Shown here: piece after piece, positions 10,875 through 22,591 of the stretch
Position numbering within the stretch: position 1 is the first letter of the stretch
Layout of the letters: every line of letters starts with the position of its first letter
Assembly: GCA_024138025.1 (NCBI GenBank)
Contig: JAMXBD010000112.1
Location: 558,001-622,000 of the forward strand
Length of the DNA stretch: 64,000 bases
DNA from: Combretum micranthum
Lineage: Eukaryota; Streptophyta; Magnoliopsida; Myrtales; Combretaceae
Reading direction: 5' to 3'
The notes under the pieces: model-generated
Database searches by the model: none
Told to the model about the DNA's origin: nothing
Seen by the model: only the letters and a program-made list of their open reading frames with translations
Made by a program: the position numbers and the translations under genes

Positions 10875-13514
10875 ATGGATAAGGCGAAGTTCATACTGTA
10901 TGCTCATGGTAATATTGTGCAAGGGGATGATGGTTTTGGTTATGATAAGCGGCCTGTTGCTATGATCAGTATTAGTAGGAATTCAACATATGAGCAGATA
11001 GTGGAGATTATTTGCAATAGACTAAAGGTAAATAGGTGTACACATCGGGTGGAGCTATATCATAGGGTAGCTATTGGAGATAGGACGCTACATTATGATA
11101 TTATTCCAGTGACCGATGATGATGCGGCACAAGAGATGTTAGTATACACAGAAGGCTTAGTGGCTGTTTATGTGTAGATATTGGAAACTGAATTGTCACA
11201 GGCACCTGCAGGGGAAATGGGCAATGATAAAAATATTGGGAGCCAGGGGTTGGTAGACTCAAACTCTACTCCAATTCAGACAATAGGCAGTGCACAAGTG
11301 GAAATAGGTCACTTTGAATTTTGTGGACCTACATCAGTAGGTGGTGATGATATGGATGCTGTGCAAGACTCATCGGCAAGTGAATCCAGTGACCACTATG
11401 ATGATGATGAAAATGTTAATGTTGAAGTAATTCGACAACAATATGCTTTGCCCAAGGTACAACGAAGGGGAAATAACTGGGACCGTTTCATTGCTCCTAC
11501 TGAAGTTGATGCAGTAGCGAACTCAGCAGTAGTTTCGTTTTTCAATGCTGAAATTGGTAGTACTTACGCAGCATATGATGATGAGCAGGAAATAAGTGCT
11601 AGGAATTGGAGCTTCAGTGATGAATTCAAGGTCGGGATGCGTTTTGAGACCAAAAATCATCTCATACGGGCAATTAAAATGTAGCACATAACGAACCATT
11701 ATAATTTCAAGGTAGTGGATTCAGACCCAAGAGCATGGGCAGTTAAGTGTACTGATATCCACAACAGAGGTTGTAAGTGGAGACTCAGAGGCAGTTATAA
11801 GAAACATGGTGGGTGGTTTCACATCACTAAATATGAAGGACCTCACACCTGCTTGGATGAAATCACTGGACAGGATCACTCTCAGTTGGACTCCACCAGG
11901 TTGTCCAGGGCCATAATATTGGAGATCCGCAATTCTCCAGATGTGAGGGCGAAGGATCTCCAAACGAATATATTAAAGCAGTTTGGGTATAATGTTTATA
12001 TCAAGAGAATTCGTGAGGCAAAGAGAAAGGCCATTGAGCAGGTGTATGGAAGTTGGGAGGCATCTTATGTGGAGCTTCCACATCTACTTAATGCAATTAC
12101 TGAGGCAAATCTAGGAACAAAGGTTGAGTGGCAAACTCGAGATTCAAATACCGCCGGCCATGTATTCCTAGATAAGCTTTTTTGGGCATTTGGTCCTTGC
12201 ATTGAGGCGTTCCACTACTGCAGGTATGTATTGTAATCATTGTTAAATTTTGTTTTAGGTGATTGATATTCACTGACTAAGTTACATATGTTAAATCATT
12301 GCAGACCTGTGATCATAGTTGATGGTACCTTCCTGTATGGTAAGTACAAGCACAAATTACTTATTACAGTGGTAGTAGATGGGGCTAATCATATAGTCCC
12401 GTTGGCGTATGCCCTTGTGGATGAGGAGAAGGTGAATACATGGAGTTGGTTCCTTGCAAAGGTACTGGAACACGTCATCAAAGACCAATTCAATATTTGC
12501 TTGATATCGGACCGGCATGCCGGTATCAAGAGTGCAGTCGAAGGTGAGAATGTGGTGTGGCGTAGGGGGTGGCCTTGGCGCTGGTGTATCCGTCATGTTG
12601 CAAGCAACTTTAATTCGAAGGCTAAAAGTAAGGAATGTAAGGAAATAGTAAAAAAAGTTGCCTCTCAAGCCTAGAGTCGCAAGTTCCATGGATATTTCAA
12701 TGCTGCACTTCAAAGCAATCCTTGGACAGCACGATATTTTCGCGAGTTGCCTCCATGCATGTGGACTTTATCTTACGATGAAGGTGTTAGATTTGGCCAA
12801 GGCACAACAAACATGGCAGAGAGTTACAATTCAGTTATAAAAGATGCCAGGTGCTTACCTGTGGCAGCATTGATAAAGAAAACCTTCTACAATTGCAACT
12901 CCATATTTAATAAGTAAAGGCGTGAAGCCAGCGATGCCATGAGTATGGGTAAGTTGCTCACAGAATACGCTGCGAAGAAGTTTGAGCGATGGAACAACAT
13001 ATCCAGTTCCCATAGAGTTACTTGTTTCGATTACTAAGAACGGATATACGAGGTTATAGCTGCACCACGTCTAACAATGTATGGTCAGAAGGGGGACCAT
13101 ATACACAAAGTGGAGTTAAGATCATGTAGATGTACATGTAACAAGTGGCAGACATACAGAATTCCATGCTCACATGCGATGGCAGTGATGGGAATAATGC
13201 ACATGGATTGTGTTGCCTATGTAGGACAGTGGTACAGGTGGGACCACCAACTAAGAGTGTATGGTCGTTCCTTCATTCCCGCAGCCGATAAGGCAAATTG
13301 GACTCGGTTGGACTTACCAAAGTGGTACCCTAATCCAAGACTTATTAGAAATAGGGGCCGGCCTAGGGAGAAACGATTCTAAAATGAGAGGACATTCGAG
13401 AGGGCCCCCAAGGTTATTTATACGATTGTTGTAGGCAGCAGGGCCACAACATAAGAAGTTGTCCAAATGCGGGATCAGCACGTAGACTAGTTACGGGCAC
13501 AACTATTCGTCGTG
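10875..13514 (+). pseudogene. MULE-2 MURA-type transposase, disabled by in-frame stops
   Basis: The product would be a MuDR-like transposase. Domains in order: an N-terminal PB1-like region (from ATG 10875, 'VELYHRV...PVTDDDAAQEML'), an acidic linker, a DNA-binding segment ('FKVGMRFETKNHLIRAI'), the WRLRG...ITKYEGPHTC region, then the catalytic core with VDGTFLYGKYK (first Asp), LISDRHAGI (second Asp) and a downstream NMAESYN region. A SWIM zinc finger follows (CTCNKWQTYRIPCSH). After a one-base frameshift near 13425 a zinc-knuckle-like CCRQQGHNIRSC appears, lacking its first cysteine. An 81-bp intron (12224-12304, GTATGT..GCAG) splits the codon before the catalytic Asp. Stops interrupt one continuous frame at 11175, 11682, 12672, 12915, 13035 and 13380, mostly TAG or TAA where Gln is plausible. 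Intact apart from these, so inactivation is recent compared with MULE-1 and MULE-3. Confidence 0.88.
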
Positions 13515-13641
13515 GTAATTGTTTATTCTCATATGTTTTTATTATTGTACTAATGAGTAATGATTAATAGTATGTTTGCTATGCTTGTTTTTAATCAACA
13601 CATGTTGACTTTGACAACATCTCTTTCTTTTTCCTTCGCAG

Positions 13642-15816
13642 ATGGATCCAAGACCGATCGATAGCTCATTACCCACACAACGGCCTATACACAGGTCCAT
13701 TCTAGCCTGGGATGGATAGGTTAGTTCATTCTTTGAAATTCAGTGATTGCAGATTTGATGGCTAAGGTGAGATTGGTCTTTAATAAATGCGATAACTTTA
13801 CTGTAGGAGCATGAGGTTTTGCATTGCCGGTACAGAGAGGCGAGGCTCAGGCGACTAGCAGGGTTCATAGGGGCAGCCCAGAAGTCTTTTATTCAGCTGG
13901 ATTGGCATCTCCTTACAGCTTTGGTCGAGAGTTGGTAACCAGAGACACATACTTTCCACATGACCACGAGCGAGTGGTCTGTGACTTTACAGGATGTTTC
14001 TGTCCTTACAGGCCTCTCTATAGATGGATTGGCAGTTACGGGCATGGCCAGGCTGGATTATCCTGATTTATGCAAGGAGTTGCTAGGACTCCGGCCCAGC
14101 CTGGCGTTGACATGGATGGTGGTTGCCTGAAGATGTCGTGGTTGGATGGCCACTTCAGTGACCTACCTGATTTTGCTGATGATCAGATGCCACGCTCTGG
14201 CATACATTTTGCTGCTGCTTGGGGGATTTATTATCGCAAACAAGTCCTCTAATTATGTTCATCTTATGTACCTCCAGCTGCTCCGAGACTTTGAAACTGC
14301 CGGGCAGCAAGCGTGGGGAGCTGCCTGTTTGGCTTGGCTATACAGGCAGCTATGTTTGGCTTTCCACATCGACACGGGGGACATGGCAGGACCGTTAGTT
14401 GTCCTGCAGATATGGGTATGGGAGCACTTCGCCCACATTGCCCCAGTTCGTCGCCTGCACACATCAGTTACCACGCGGCTGCCCACTCATCAGCCATTGG
14501 GGTGCGACTTTTGACGTGACCCGAGTATCAACACACCTGCTGATTGAGTACCGCGCATCTTTCGATCGACAGACGGCGCATCAGGTATGACATTCGTTCC
14601 CTCCTATACCTCAATTGATTTGTAATGACTTGTGCTATTAAATTACTATAGTACGATGGTTTGTTAACGCAATATTTTACTTTTGCTACTGCATCAGGTG
14701 TTGTGGGACCCATATAGTTCGATCTTGCCCTCCCTGCCTTCATACTACCTAGCGGGGAGCGATGTGTGGCGTGCACGAGTCCCCCTGGTATGCTTCTACC
14801 TTGTCGAGCACTACTATCCTGACAGAATGCTCAGACAGTTTGGTGGCTTTTAGGGGATTCCAGCCCCCCCCCCCATGAGACCCTTCCATGAGATTGACAT
14901 GAGAGGACGTTCCGAGTAGAACTGGCAGGTGGAGCATGCCAGGTAGATAGCTGAGTGGGATGCTCGGCGTGATTGCATAGTTGAGCTGCCAGATTTGCCT
15001 GCTGGGACATCTGACGATTACTTCCAGTGGTACCATGCGATTACCCGATGCTGGATCGGACGCACGGGAGCTATCATACGATACATGGTAAGATAACTAT
15101 CTCTATAAGCTTTATATGGACTTGTATTAACTTGGCAGCTACTCACCGATATAATTTTTTGCTATTACTCACAGGCTGATTTCATTTATAGCATCCCAAA
15201 CATGCCCCCGGAGCTCACTCCATCCACTGCACGAGATGTCTGTCGTGTGGTGGAAGAGTTTATAGGATTGAATTTCAATGATCCAGTGCCACCAGCTCCA
15301 ACATCAGCAGCAGCACAGGGTGACCCACAGTCTCATACCGTACAGAGACAACAACCTCCTAGAGAGAGGCGTGGGCGGGGACGAGGCAGGGGTCGGAGAC
15401 GAGCTCGAGCACCAGGTATACAGATCAGAGATGAGCTTGAGCCGTCCGATCTACTTTCACTTGATGAGCCTGGTCCTTCCCAAGTTATTCAGGACGAGGC
15501 TGGCCCGTCATCGACATCTTACTATATGGGGGACACCCCCATGCCAGACCCGTCATACTCTGAGTTCCATACCCCATTGGCTCCACAGAAGAGACGACCA
15601 TCGTCATCACATAATATAGGGGAGGGGCTCACACAGGTCGAGCCAGACCCTGTCCCGTTCCATTAGTACAGTGCTGCTACTGGACATGAGGATACTGCAG
15701 TTATAGATATTGTTCTATCTACACAGTATCCACATCTGCGTACCCCGTTACCCGGGACGTACTTCAGGCAGGGTAGAGGCCGAGGACAAGGGAAGAGGGA
15801 CACACATCAGCAGTAG
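13642..15816 (+). pseudogene. MULE-2 plant mobile domain (PMD / aminotransferase-like) gene, broken
   Basis: Proposed exons: 13642-13719, 13807-14584, 14698-15087 and 15175-15816, joined by GT..AG introns. The start MDPRPIDSSLPTQRPIHRS leads into FIQLDWHLLTALVE, PETHTFHMTTSEWSVTLQDV with SVLTGLSIDGLAVTG, then YILLLLGGFIIANKSSNYVH and a WGAACLAWLYRQLC helix. A third block, LWDPYSSILPSLPSYYLAG with DVWRARVPLVCF and PDRMLRQFG, completes the domain. The series is characteristic of the PMD family, whose Arabidopsis cellular members include MAIN and MAIL1. The tail is Pro/Gln/Arg rich with RGRGRGRR near 15370. It is disabled by stops at 13717, 13936, 14851, 14917, 14944 and 15664 and by a compensating pair of frameshifts between about 14090 and 14200. 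It lies 127 bp after the transposase, separated by an intron-like gap (GTAATT..CGCAG). Confidence 0.87.
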
Positions 15817-16202
15817 TAGTAGATGATAGATTTTTTTTTTTTTTATTTTGATTGTTGCATATAGCTTCTTACTTTTTGGTATTGTTCTTGTATGTATATT
15901 GTACTCCTTCTCTCTTGTACATTTTAATAGAACAATTAATCAGCATTTCGTTTCATATTATCTATTACGAGCCTACAAATTCCCATATTTTTATTATACT
16001 GTGCCGATAAACAATCACAATACCGCTGTGATTGAATGATTCACATTGGGATTGAGCATGTGTTTTTAGGTGGAATGGTATTATAGCTGTCTTGAATTTG
16101 GTTAATGGCTCGTATAGCCATTTATATTTCTACTTGACAGGTTTTATATATAATTTTTTTGGGTTTCTTAAGTAATAAATTCAATTTTATGGAGGAAGGC
16201 CT

Positions 16203-16314
16203 GACCTTGTCTCTTCAAGAGACGAGGTCTCAATGTCATTGGAGTAATGAAACCTCGTCTCTCGAAGAGACGAGGTCAGTCACTTATGACCTCGTCTCTT
16301 CAAGAGACGAGGCC
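16203..16314. repeat. Array of three 27-bp palindromes, right end of MULE-2
   Basis: Units at 16203-16229, 16251-16277 and 16288-16314, with the same GACCTCGTCTCT..AGAGACGAGGTC arms as the left array. They mirror the outer three units on the left. The two extra internal units of the left end have no partner here, so the ends are asymmetric (five versus three). Confidence 0.88.
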
Positions 16315-16399
16315 ATGTTGCCTAAAATTAGGAATAAGTTTTTCCCGATGGCATTTCCATAATTATTTTCAAAAATATTAATATTTTATTCCTTTTCCC
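16203..16399. repeat. MULE-2 right terminal inverted repeat
   Basis: Reverse complement of the left repeat, ending CCTTTTCCC; the 9-bp duplication CTCTCTTCT follows at 16400-16408. Confidence 0.85.
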
Positions 16400-16490
16400 C
16401 TCTCTTCTCCCCATGGCCGGTACACCCCCTCTCATACTCTCTCAATTTAATTTCTTTTATTTAAATCACGCTAATTTCCACTCCAAAACT

Positions 16491-16499
16491 CTATAAATA
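16491..16499 (+). promoter_or_regulatory. TATA-like box in LTR copy B
   Basis: 'ctataaata' followed by a C/T-rich run, at the same relative place as in copies A and D. MULE-2 now sits about 80 bp upstream, separating the LTR's upstream control region from this box. Confidence 0.5.
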
Positions 16500-17029
16500 C
16501 CCCCTCCCTCCTTTATTCTTTACACACATTTTCCAAAATAACAAAACTCTTGCAAATTTTCTACTCAAACTCTCTCTCTTTTCTTTCTAAAACCGTGAGA
16601 CCCATTCCCTACTCCATAGTGATTGTCACAAATTTTCTTTCATCCATCTATCATCTACCATCATCCATCTTCATCTATATTAGGTAAACACTTAAACCAT
16701 CTTTTTGGTACATGAAAACATAACATGAACATCATGTATGTTTTGATTTCAATACATCCCTATGAGATTATGCTAGGGACTAAAATCATGGAAACAACAT
16801 CATGTCTATGTCTTGTTTTAATCTATGTTAAATTTATGTTAAGTCATATTCATTCTTCTAAATAACTTTTTATATGATATTATGTATAAGTATGTATATA
16901 TACTTTTAGAGCCTAAAACTTACTAATCTAACATCTTATTTATACTCTTATTTCCTCGCTCATTTAATTACTAGTCACTTCTAGTCTTAGACTTATCCTT
17001 AATCAAGTTAAAACAATAGGGAGTTTGTT

Positions 17030-17265
17030 TATAATCTAAGTCCTGGGGAGACTTGACATGAATCTAAGACTCCCATATATTTCTTATTATTTTCTTGCTT
17101 TTCTTTATAACACTTATTCATTTCTAAGTTTCGGGAAGACTTGAATAAAAATCTAAGACTTCCACATTTTCTTCTTTTTTTTTTCCTTTTTTTTATGCTT
17201 TTCTTATTTTTATGGAACTCCATTTCTAAGTTTTGGGAAGTCTTAATATCAAGCTAAGACTTCCA
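17030..17265. repeat. Threefold tandem repeat in LTR copy B
   Basis: Three diverged units of about 95 bp, each with 'ctaagt(cc/tt)..gggagacttga' followed by 'ctaagactcccat' or 'ctaagacttccat'. Copies A (around 5755) and D (around 55470-55510) show only one such block, so this is an expansion specific to copy B. Confidence 0.7.
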
Positions 17266-19427
17266 TATTTTTGTTCTTACATGCTTATTTGATTTACAAT
17301 CTCTTTTATCTTCTACATGAGTTTATTTTCATCTCTTAACATAACTGCAAAATTTATATTCATGCATAGTTATAGGGTGATGTTGTTGTCCTAATGAAAA
17401 TATCAAAATGATAAAATGAAATATTTCTTTCATATAAAAATTGGACAAAACTCTCTAGAGAAATGATTTTCAACACTTAGGAGAAATTTTTACCAAGACT
17501 TAGGAAAATGGTTCAACTACATTCTTTTTAACATATTAAAATAAGCTATCGTAAATTTTTAATGTTGATAATTCTTTATTATGCAAATTTTTTTAAAAAA
17601 CTTAATTATGTGGCTTATGCCAACAATTTGAAAAATAGTAGGAACAAAACACTTTTTCTAAGTCAAGCTTAAAATCAACTCACTAGTTAAAAATGCATTT
17701 AGAAATAAAATCGGTATATAACTTAAAGAATCAAGTTTTAGGGAGGGAATTCATTTTTATTGAGTTAAGAAAGTATAAAAATAATAGTCATAATAATTGG
17801 ATACTCACTTGTAACAAGCTAAAAATTTTAAGTTTTCTTCTAATAACTCAAAAAGAGACTTTGTAAACTTTGCTTTTTATACTATTAAAATAAATTGTTT
17901 TATAAAAAATCATTGTTGAAGCAACATCACTAGAATTATGCATATAACATGAGTTTATATCTATATCAAAGGATTTTTCAACTATATAAGTATCTTGGTG
18001 TTTGCTATAGAATATTTAGATGATGTAAAACTTGGGAAAATTACAAATTTAAGGGCTGGAACTTTTGGGTCATATCTGTAGCGACCTATTTCGAAACCCA
18101 AATGGCTTTAAATGTTAAAAATAACCTTAGAAATAGATTTAATTTTTTAAGTAGGTGGAAAATGACTACTAATATGTGAAATTCCTTGTTAAAATGAGTA
18201 AGTTATGGCCATTTTAAGTTGAAATTCTTCTAATCCGAATTTTGATAAGAATAATGTAATAGAATTAGAAAGTTTAAGTAGAATTTCCATATCATTTTGG
18301 ATATTTCTTTTTTCTAGGTGACGAGAAAGGCAAATTTCCCTATCTTGAGGACTATTACGACTAGTGGATTACCCGGGTTATGGCTGAGTGAGTTTATTTC
18401 CTTAATTTTCATACTTATGTTTTTGCTGGTAGTATAGTAGCACTAGAAATAGGGAAATATAAAATATGGAAAGTGAATGCGCCTTACAACGTTGGTTGAA
18501 ATTGTACAAAGTATATTAAGACTTGAATTGTTTATATTGAAATTATTGTTTTAGTACCATATTGATGTGTTTGCTAACTCTATGATCGCCTCTAAGACAT
18601 TTAATATCTTGTTGAAAGAGTCCAACTAAATGAGTTCATGCATATCACGAAGTGAGTCGTATTGCATTCACTACTATGTCCTTGGTGGGATAAAAGCATA
18701 GTAGTGGTGGGATATAAGGGCCTGTAAATATTCTTGTGGCAGGTAGGAGCCCGTGACAACTACAATTATTAAAGGCGAAGTAGCTTGAAAGATCTATAAA
18801 ATTTATTCGTGAACTATGGTTGTATGGGCTCAGAACACCTATCTCCGAATGGAGGGTGTAAATCCATTCAAACATATGATTTCCGGTTAATCATGTGTAT
18901 CGCTTGCTCACGTATTTGTTGCATTTTATACACTTGTATAACTAACTTGTTATGGGAATATTTCTCACTAAGCAAATCAAGCTTACACCCCCTTAGATAT
19001 TTGTTGCAGATTTTCTTTCTTTGGTTAAAGCCCCAATGATACTTTTTTCGGGTACTAACTTTTGACTCTAGGAGCTTCTGGAAGAAGTCATGGTATAGGA
19101 TTAGACTTAGACTTCCATAAAAATCTCCTACGTAATTATTTTGGTAGTCAGACTTTGGAGCTTATGTAATTATTTTGATTGGGATATGCCCCCTTTTAAT
19201 TGTAAGACTCCTATTTTTTATTACGTTATGATGTTATGGTTTCTATTCCTAAATGTTAATACTTATATCTTCTTAAACTACTTGTTTTAAAGACTGGTCC
19301 TCTGTGGTTGTGAAAGTTCGCCTTACACCCGTTATTGAAGCTTTTGCATGACTAAGGTGGTCATTCCTAAGCTTTAATATCGAGTATGTCGGTCTGTCAC
19401 GTTTAGAGTACCCTTTTGGCCATGATA

Positions 19428-20970
19428 GCCATGGTAGGTCAGGACCGCTCATAGACAAATTCAAATGTCCTAGCAAGAGAGTTTTAAAACATTGTGAGGA
19501 ATGAGCTAGACGTGAAGACTAAGACACTAGAGTCCCATCTCGAGAAGGTTTTTGGGTACCAAGTATTATGTAGAAAATATGGAGGGTAACTAAAAGGCGA
19601 TGGCACATGTTTATAGTGATTGAGGGAAGCCATACAACGATCTTCCAAAGTTATTCACTACTATCAAAGAACAAATCTAGGAACTCAAGTTGAGTGAGGT
19701 TGGATAGGTTCACCTATCCCCAAAGAGTCAATCCTCAAATGGGTTTTTCGAACATTCGATCTATGTGTGGAAGCTTTTAAGCACTATAGGCCTATTGTAT
19801 ATATGGACGGGACATTTCTTTACGGAAAATACAAAGATGTCCTACTCATAGCCTGTGGCATCGATAGAGCAAACCAAATGATCTTGTTAGGATTTTGCTT
19901 GACATAAATCAAAGGAGGCTTGGAACTAGTTTTTAAGCAAATTGAAGTGTTGTGTAATCAGTCATCGAGGAGGGGAGATGGTGTGCCTAATATCCAACAA
20001 GGGAAAAGGAATTATTCAATCATACAAGGATCCATCGAATGGCTGGCTTCTACCTTTCATAGCCATCCCTTATGCATTTATCATGTAGCGAGTAAGTTTA
20101 ATAAGGTGTACAAGAACCATCGAATGAGAAACATAGTAACTTATGTTGCATTCCAGGCCAAGCCTCGCAAGTTCGAGAATTTCATGCAACTCTTTCTAAA
20201 TATCAACGAAGAGGTAGTTGAATGATTTAATCGGACAAAACTGGATGGCTCTTTATATTTGAAAAAGGAGCAATGAACACTTGTATACGATGGTTTCTAT
20301 TGCTTTGGGTACATGATAAGTAATATTACTAAAGCGTACGATTCTATGCTGGCTGGTGCTAGGGGCTTACCAGTAGTTGCACTTGTTAAAAAAAATTTCT
20401 ACAACTATGTTATGAATTGGGAAAGTAGGCATGTTGAGGCTATGGGCAGGTATTCAAAGGAAAGAAATATTCATTACATATGCAGTGAAAAATGCTAAAA
20501 CAATGGAGTGGCAGGATTAGTGTACATTAAGTGACAAGCTTCCATCACAACACAAGACTCTTTGAAATCTATACTGGAAGCTAACGTGTTGCGTATGGTC
20601 TAAAAGGAGGTGGATGAACACAAAATATTGACATTGTCAATCATACATGTGACTGCAACAAATGGAAGATACATCGAATTTCTTGCTTACATGCTTTAGC
20701 TACAAGTGCTCATGTAAGGGTAGACGGTAACTCATTTGTTAGGCATTGGAATAGGTGGTCGAATCAATTGCAGTTATATAATGCCCATTTCCTTCCTCTC
20801 TTGAGGATGAACTTGATTGGCCTGCTCTTGCAAGCTTCCTAATTTTAGTATCTAAGTGAAATGCTGCATGTAGAAAGGGTAAGCCAAGGAGAAAGTGATA
20901 TAAGACCGAAATGGATCTTTGTGGCCAACCCGATACTGGTGGGAGAGGAGGTTACATCAACATGTATTGG
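19428..20970 (+). pseudogene. MULE-1 transposase, right fragment
   Basis: This continues the gene cut at 9000. The catalytic region is recognisable as DLCVEAFKHYRPIVYMDGTF then LYGKYKDVLLIACGIDRANQ (about 19757-19880), including the first catalytic Asp in MDGTF. Further on are HPLCIYHVASKFNKVYKN (about 20060) and a SWIM finger CDCNKWKIHRISCLHAL (about 20650-20700), then the NSFVRHWNRWSNQLQLYNAHFLP-type tail and a basic end (KGKPRRK). Many stops and frame changes make it much more decayed than MULE-2. The matching intron before the YRP motif is absent here or lost. It is close in family to MULE-2, sharing the same C-terminal layout. Confidence 0.82.
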
Positions 20971-20989
20971 CTATCTGAAAATTTTTGCG

Positions 20990-22560
20990 AGTTATCTAAT
21001 AATGCAGATGGGCTTACCATCTTTAGGTACACCTAGTCCATGTGATGATCCTGCTATTGCTGGCAATTCTGTGCACCACGGGGGAGTATAGTTGAGGGTC
21101 TGGTGTCTTAGCCTGAGTGTACAGGCAACTTTGTTAGGTCTCTAAGAAAGGGTCAAAGAGATTGGTGGTTAGGCAGTTCTTCTTTAGATTTGAGCTTAGG
21201 ACAAATTTCCACACATCATACTGCTTCATAGGTTTGGGATGTATGTCTTCATCGGTCTTCCATTAGCGGCTAGATGGAGACTACATTGTGACACTATATG
21301 TCATCCCATGCATGCTACGTCATCCTACCGTGGTGCACTTGATGGGCAGGTAGTGGATGAGGTAATGCTATTTTCTACACTTCATTTCTTCACTACTTTT
21401 CTATCGCGCCTCATGTTTTATTTGTTGTGATTACAGATAAAGTAGGAGCCATTTCGTGATGGCTTCCTAGAAAGCTTCCCTCCTTTTTACCATGTAGGCT
21501 AGCACATATGGTGGGCACGACTACCTCGTGCTTCTGGATTATCAAGTGGCACCTCCTAGATTGAGTGCTTCGATAGTTTGATAGCCACCAAGAAATCCCA
21601 CAAACAGCTAATACTGATGTCCAGCTTCATATCATTGACTTGCGTGGCACACTTGACACAAATTAGGCAGAATTGTATGGAGGCTACATCCAATTATGGA
21701 ATGATTAGGTGAATCGTGTAGTCACTATTGAGATAGGTGGAGGTGTACATCTAGATTACTTGATCTAATATCGACACATCACGCATTGATACATAGGTTG
21801 CAGCTTTATTCGGTCATATGGTAAGTACAATTGATCTAGTTCATTTATTATACAACTTGTGAACTTTTTGCATAAATTTGATATGATATCTCTCTTTTCA
21901 ACAGATGTATAACTTCGAGAAGATAACTCTAGCTGATGGAGCATCTTGCATGGTTAGCATTGCCCAGAGGCCATGCGATATCAAGATCGACATGGAGTGT
22001 CGAGGCTTTTCCCCTACATTCAGCATGGATGGGGATGATGATAATGAAGATGAGCCTTTAGTGCATTATATAATGGAATGGGAGCAGGGAATTGCATGAC
22101 TTCCTACATAGCGACTACGAAGACTTTATTATGGTCGATATTCCACCTTTTCTATCCCTGAAGAGGTGGGACCTTCCTTGCCAGAGTTTTTCATGCACCT
22201 ACCTATACCATTTTGCCTTATGACATTGGCTATGCTAGTGGATTCTTCCAGGGCACGGGATTAGATCCATATTATTGTATATTCCCTTTCACCAGCAGTT
22301 ATCTAGGTGATATTAGTGGCAGCTCCAGGGCTATACACAGTTTGTATTACACTCCGAACCTTGGCTATACCATTGGTCCAATACAAATACCTTTAGCACC
22401 TTATAGAGAGTGGTAGCATGAGGGACATGATGTTGATATGAGAGAGGAGGTGACTCAGCTCCATCAGACATATTAACACCACTTGGTAGCCCCACGTGAC
22501 TTCAATCATTCACCTGAACAGGAAGAACAGGATGGTAGGATAGAACATGAAGCGTATGAA
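20990..22560 (+). pseudogene. MULE-1 plant mobile domain gene remnant
   Basis: Downstream of the transposase and in the same orientation, as in MULE-2. The best block is near 21571-21720: R*FDSHQEIPQTANTDVQLH then IIDLRGTLDTN and ELYGGYIQLWND*VNRVV. This equals the RQFG..IP....HEIDMRGR...WD..RD.IVE segment at the C-terminal end of the PMD in MULE-2; the first stop is a TAG where the family has Gln. The N-terminal half is poorly preserved (about 21060-21450). The tail from 21905 is a low-complexity acidic and Tyr/Gly-rich region with no recognised domain. Several stops and shifts: a pseudogene. Confidence 0.7.
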
Positions 22561-22591
22561 GATCAACCAAGGCAGAAGAAAATAAGAGGGA

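Larger units (their letters stand above)
9637..16399 (+). mobile_element. MULE-2: Mutator-like element with transposase and PMD genes
   Basis: About 6.76 kb long, it has terminal inverted repeats of roughly 190 bp starting (t)GGGAAAAGGAATAAAATA at both ends and a 9-bp target duplication (CTCTCTTCT). It contains a MURA-type transposase gene and, downstream in the same orientation, a plant mobile domain gene. The outer 163 bp of the two inverted repeats differ at about eight positions by eye, nearly all C/T or G/A changes, so the insertion is fairly young but not recent. Both genes carry several premature stops, so the copy itself is defective. It lies in LTR copy B, about 80 bp upstream of that LTR's TATA box. 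Confidence 0.9.
9001..19427 (+). mobile_element. LTR copy B: LTR-like unit split by MULE-2
   Basis: The unit begins TGTAAACCCCC and ends TTGGCCATGATA. The flanking 5-mers are GTCAT (8996-9000) and GCCAT (19428-19432), a 4/5 match expected of an ageing target duplication. Removing MULE-2 and one copy of its 9-bp duplication leaves about 3655 bp, the size of copies A and D. The order of internal landmarks is the same as in copy A. Relative to A and D it has a threefold tandem repeat at about 17030-17265. It inserted into the transposase gene of MULE-1. No internal retrotransposon genes are present, so a solo LTR is the simplest reading. Confidence 0.83.

Noticed and set aside
14259..14776. Minus-strand frames opposite the PMD gene
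   Set aside because: They are shadows of the plus-strand PMD, whose motifs are unmistakable.
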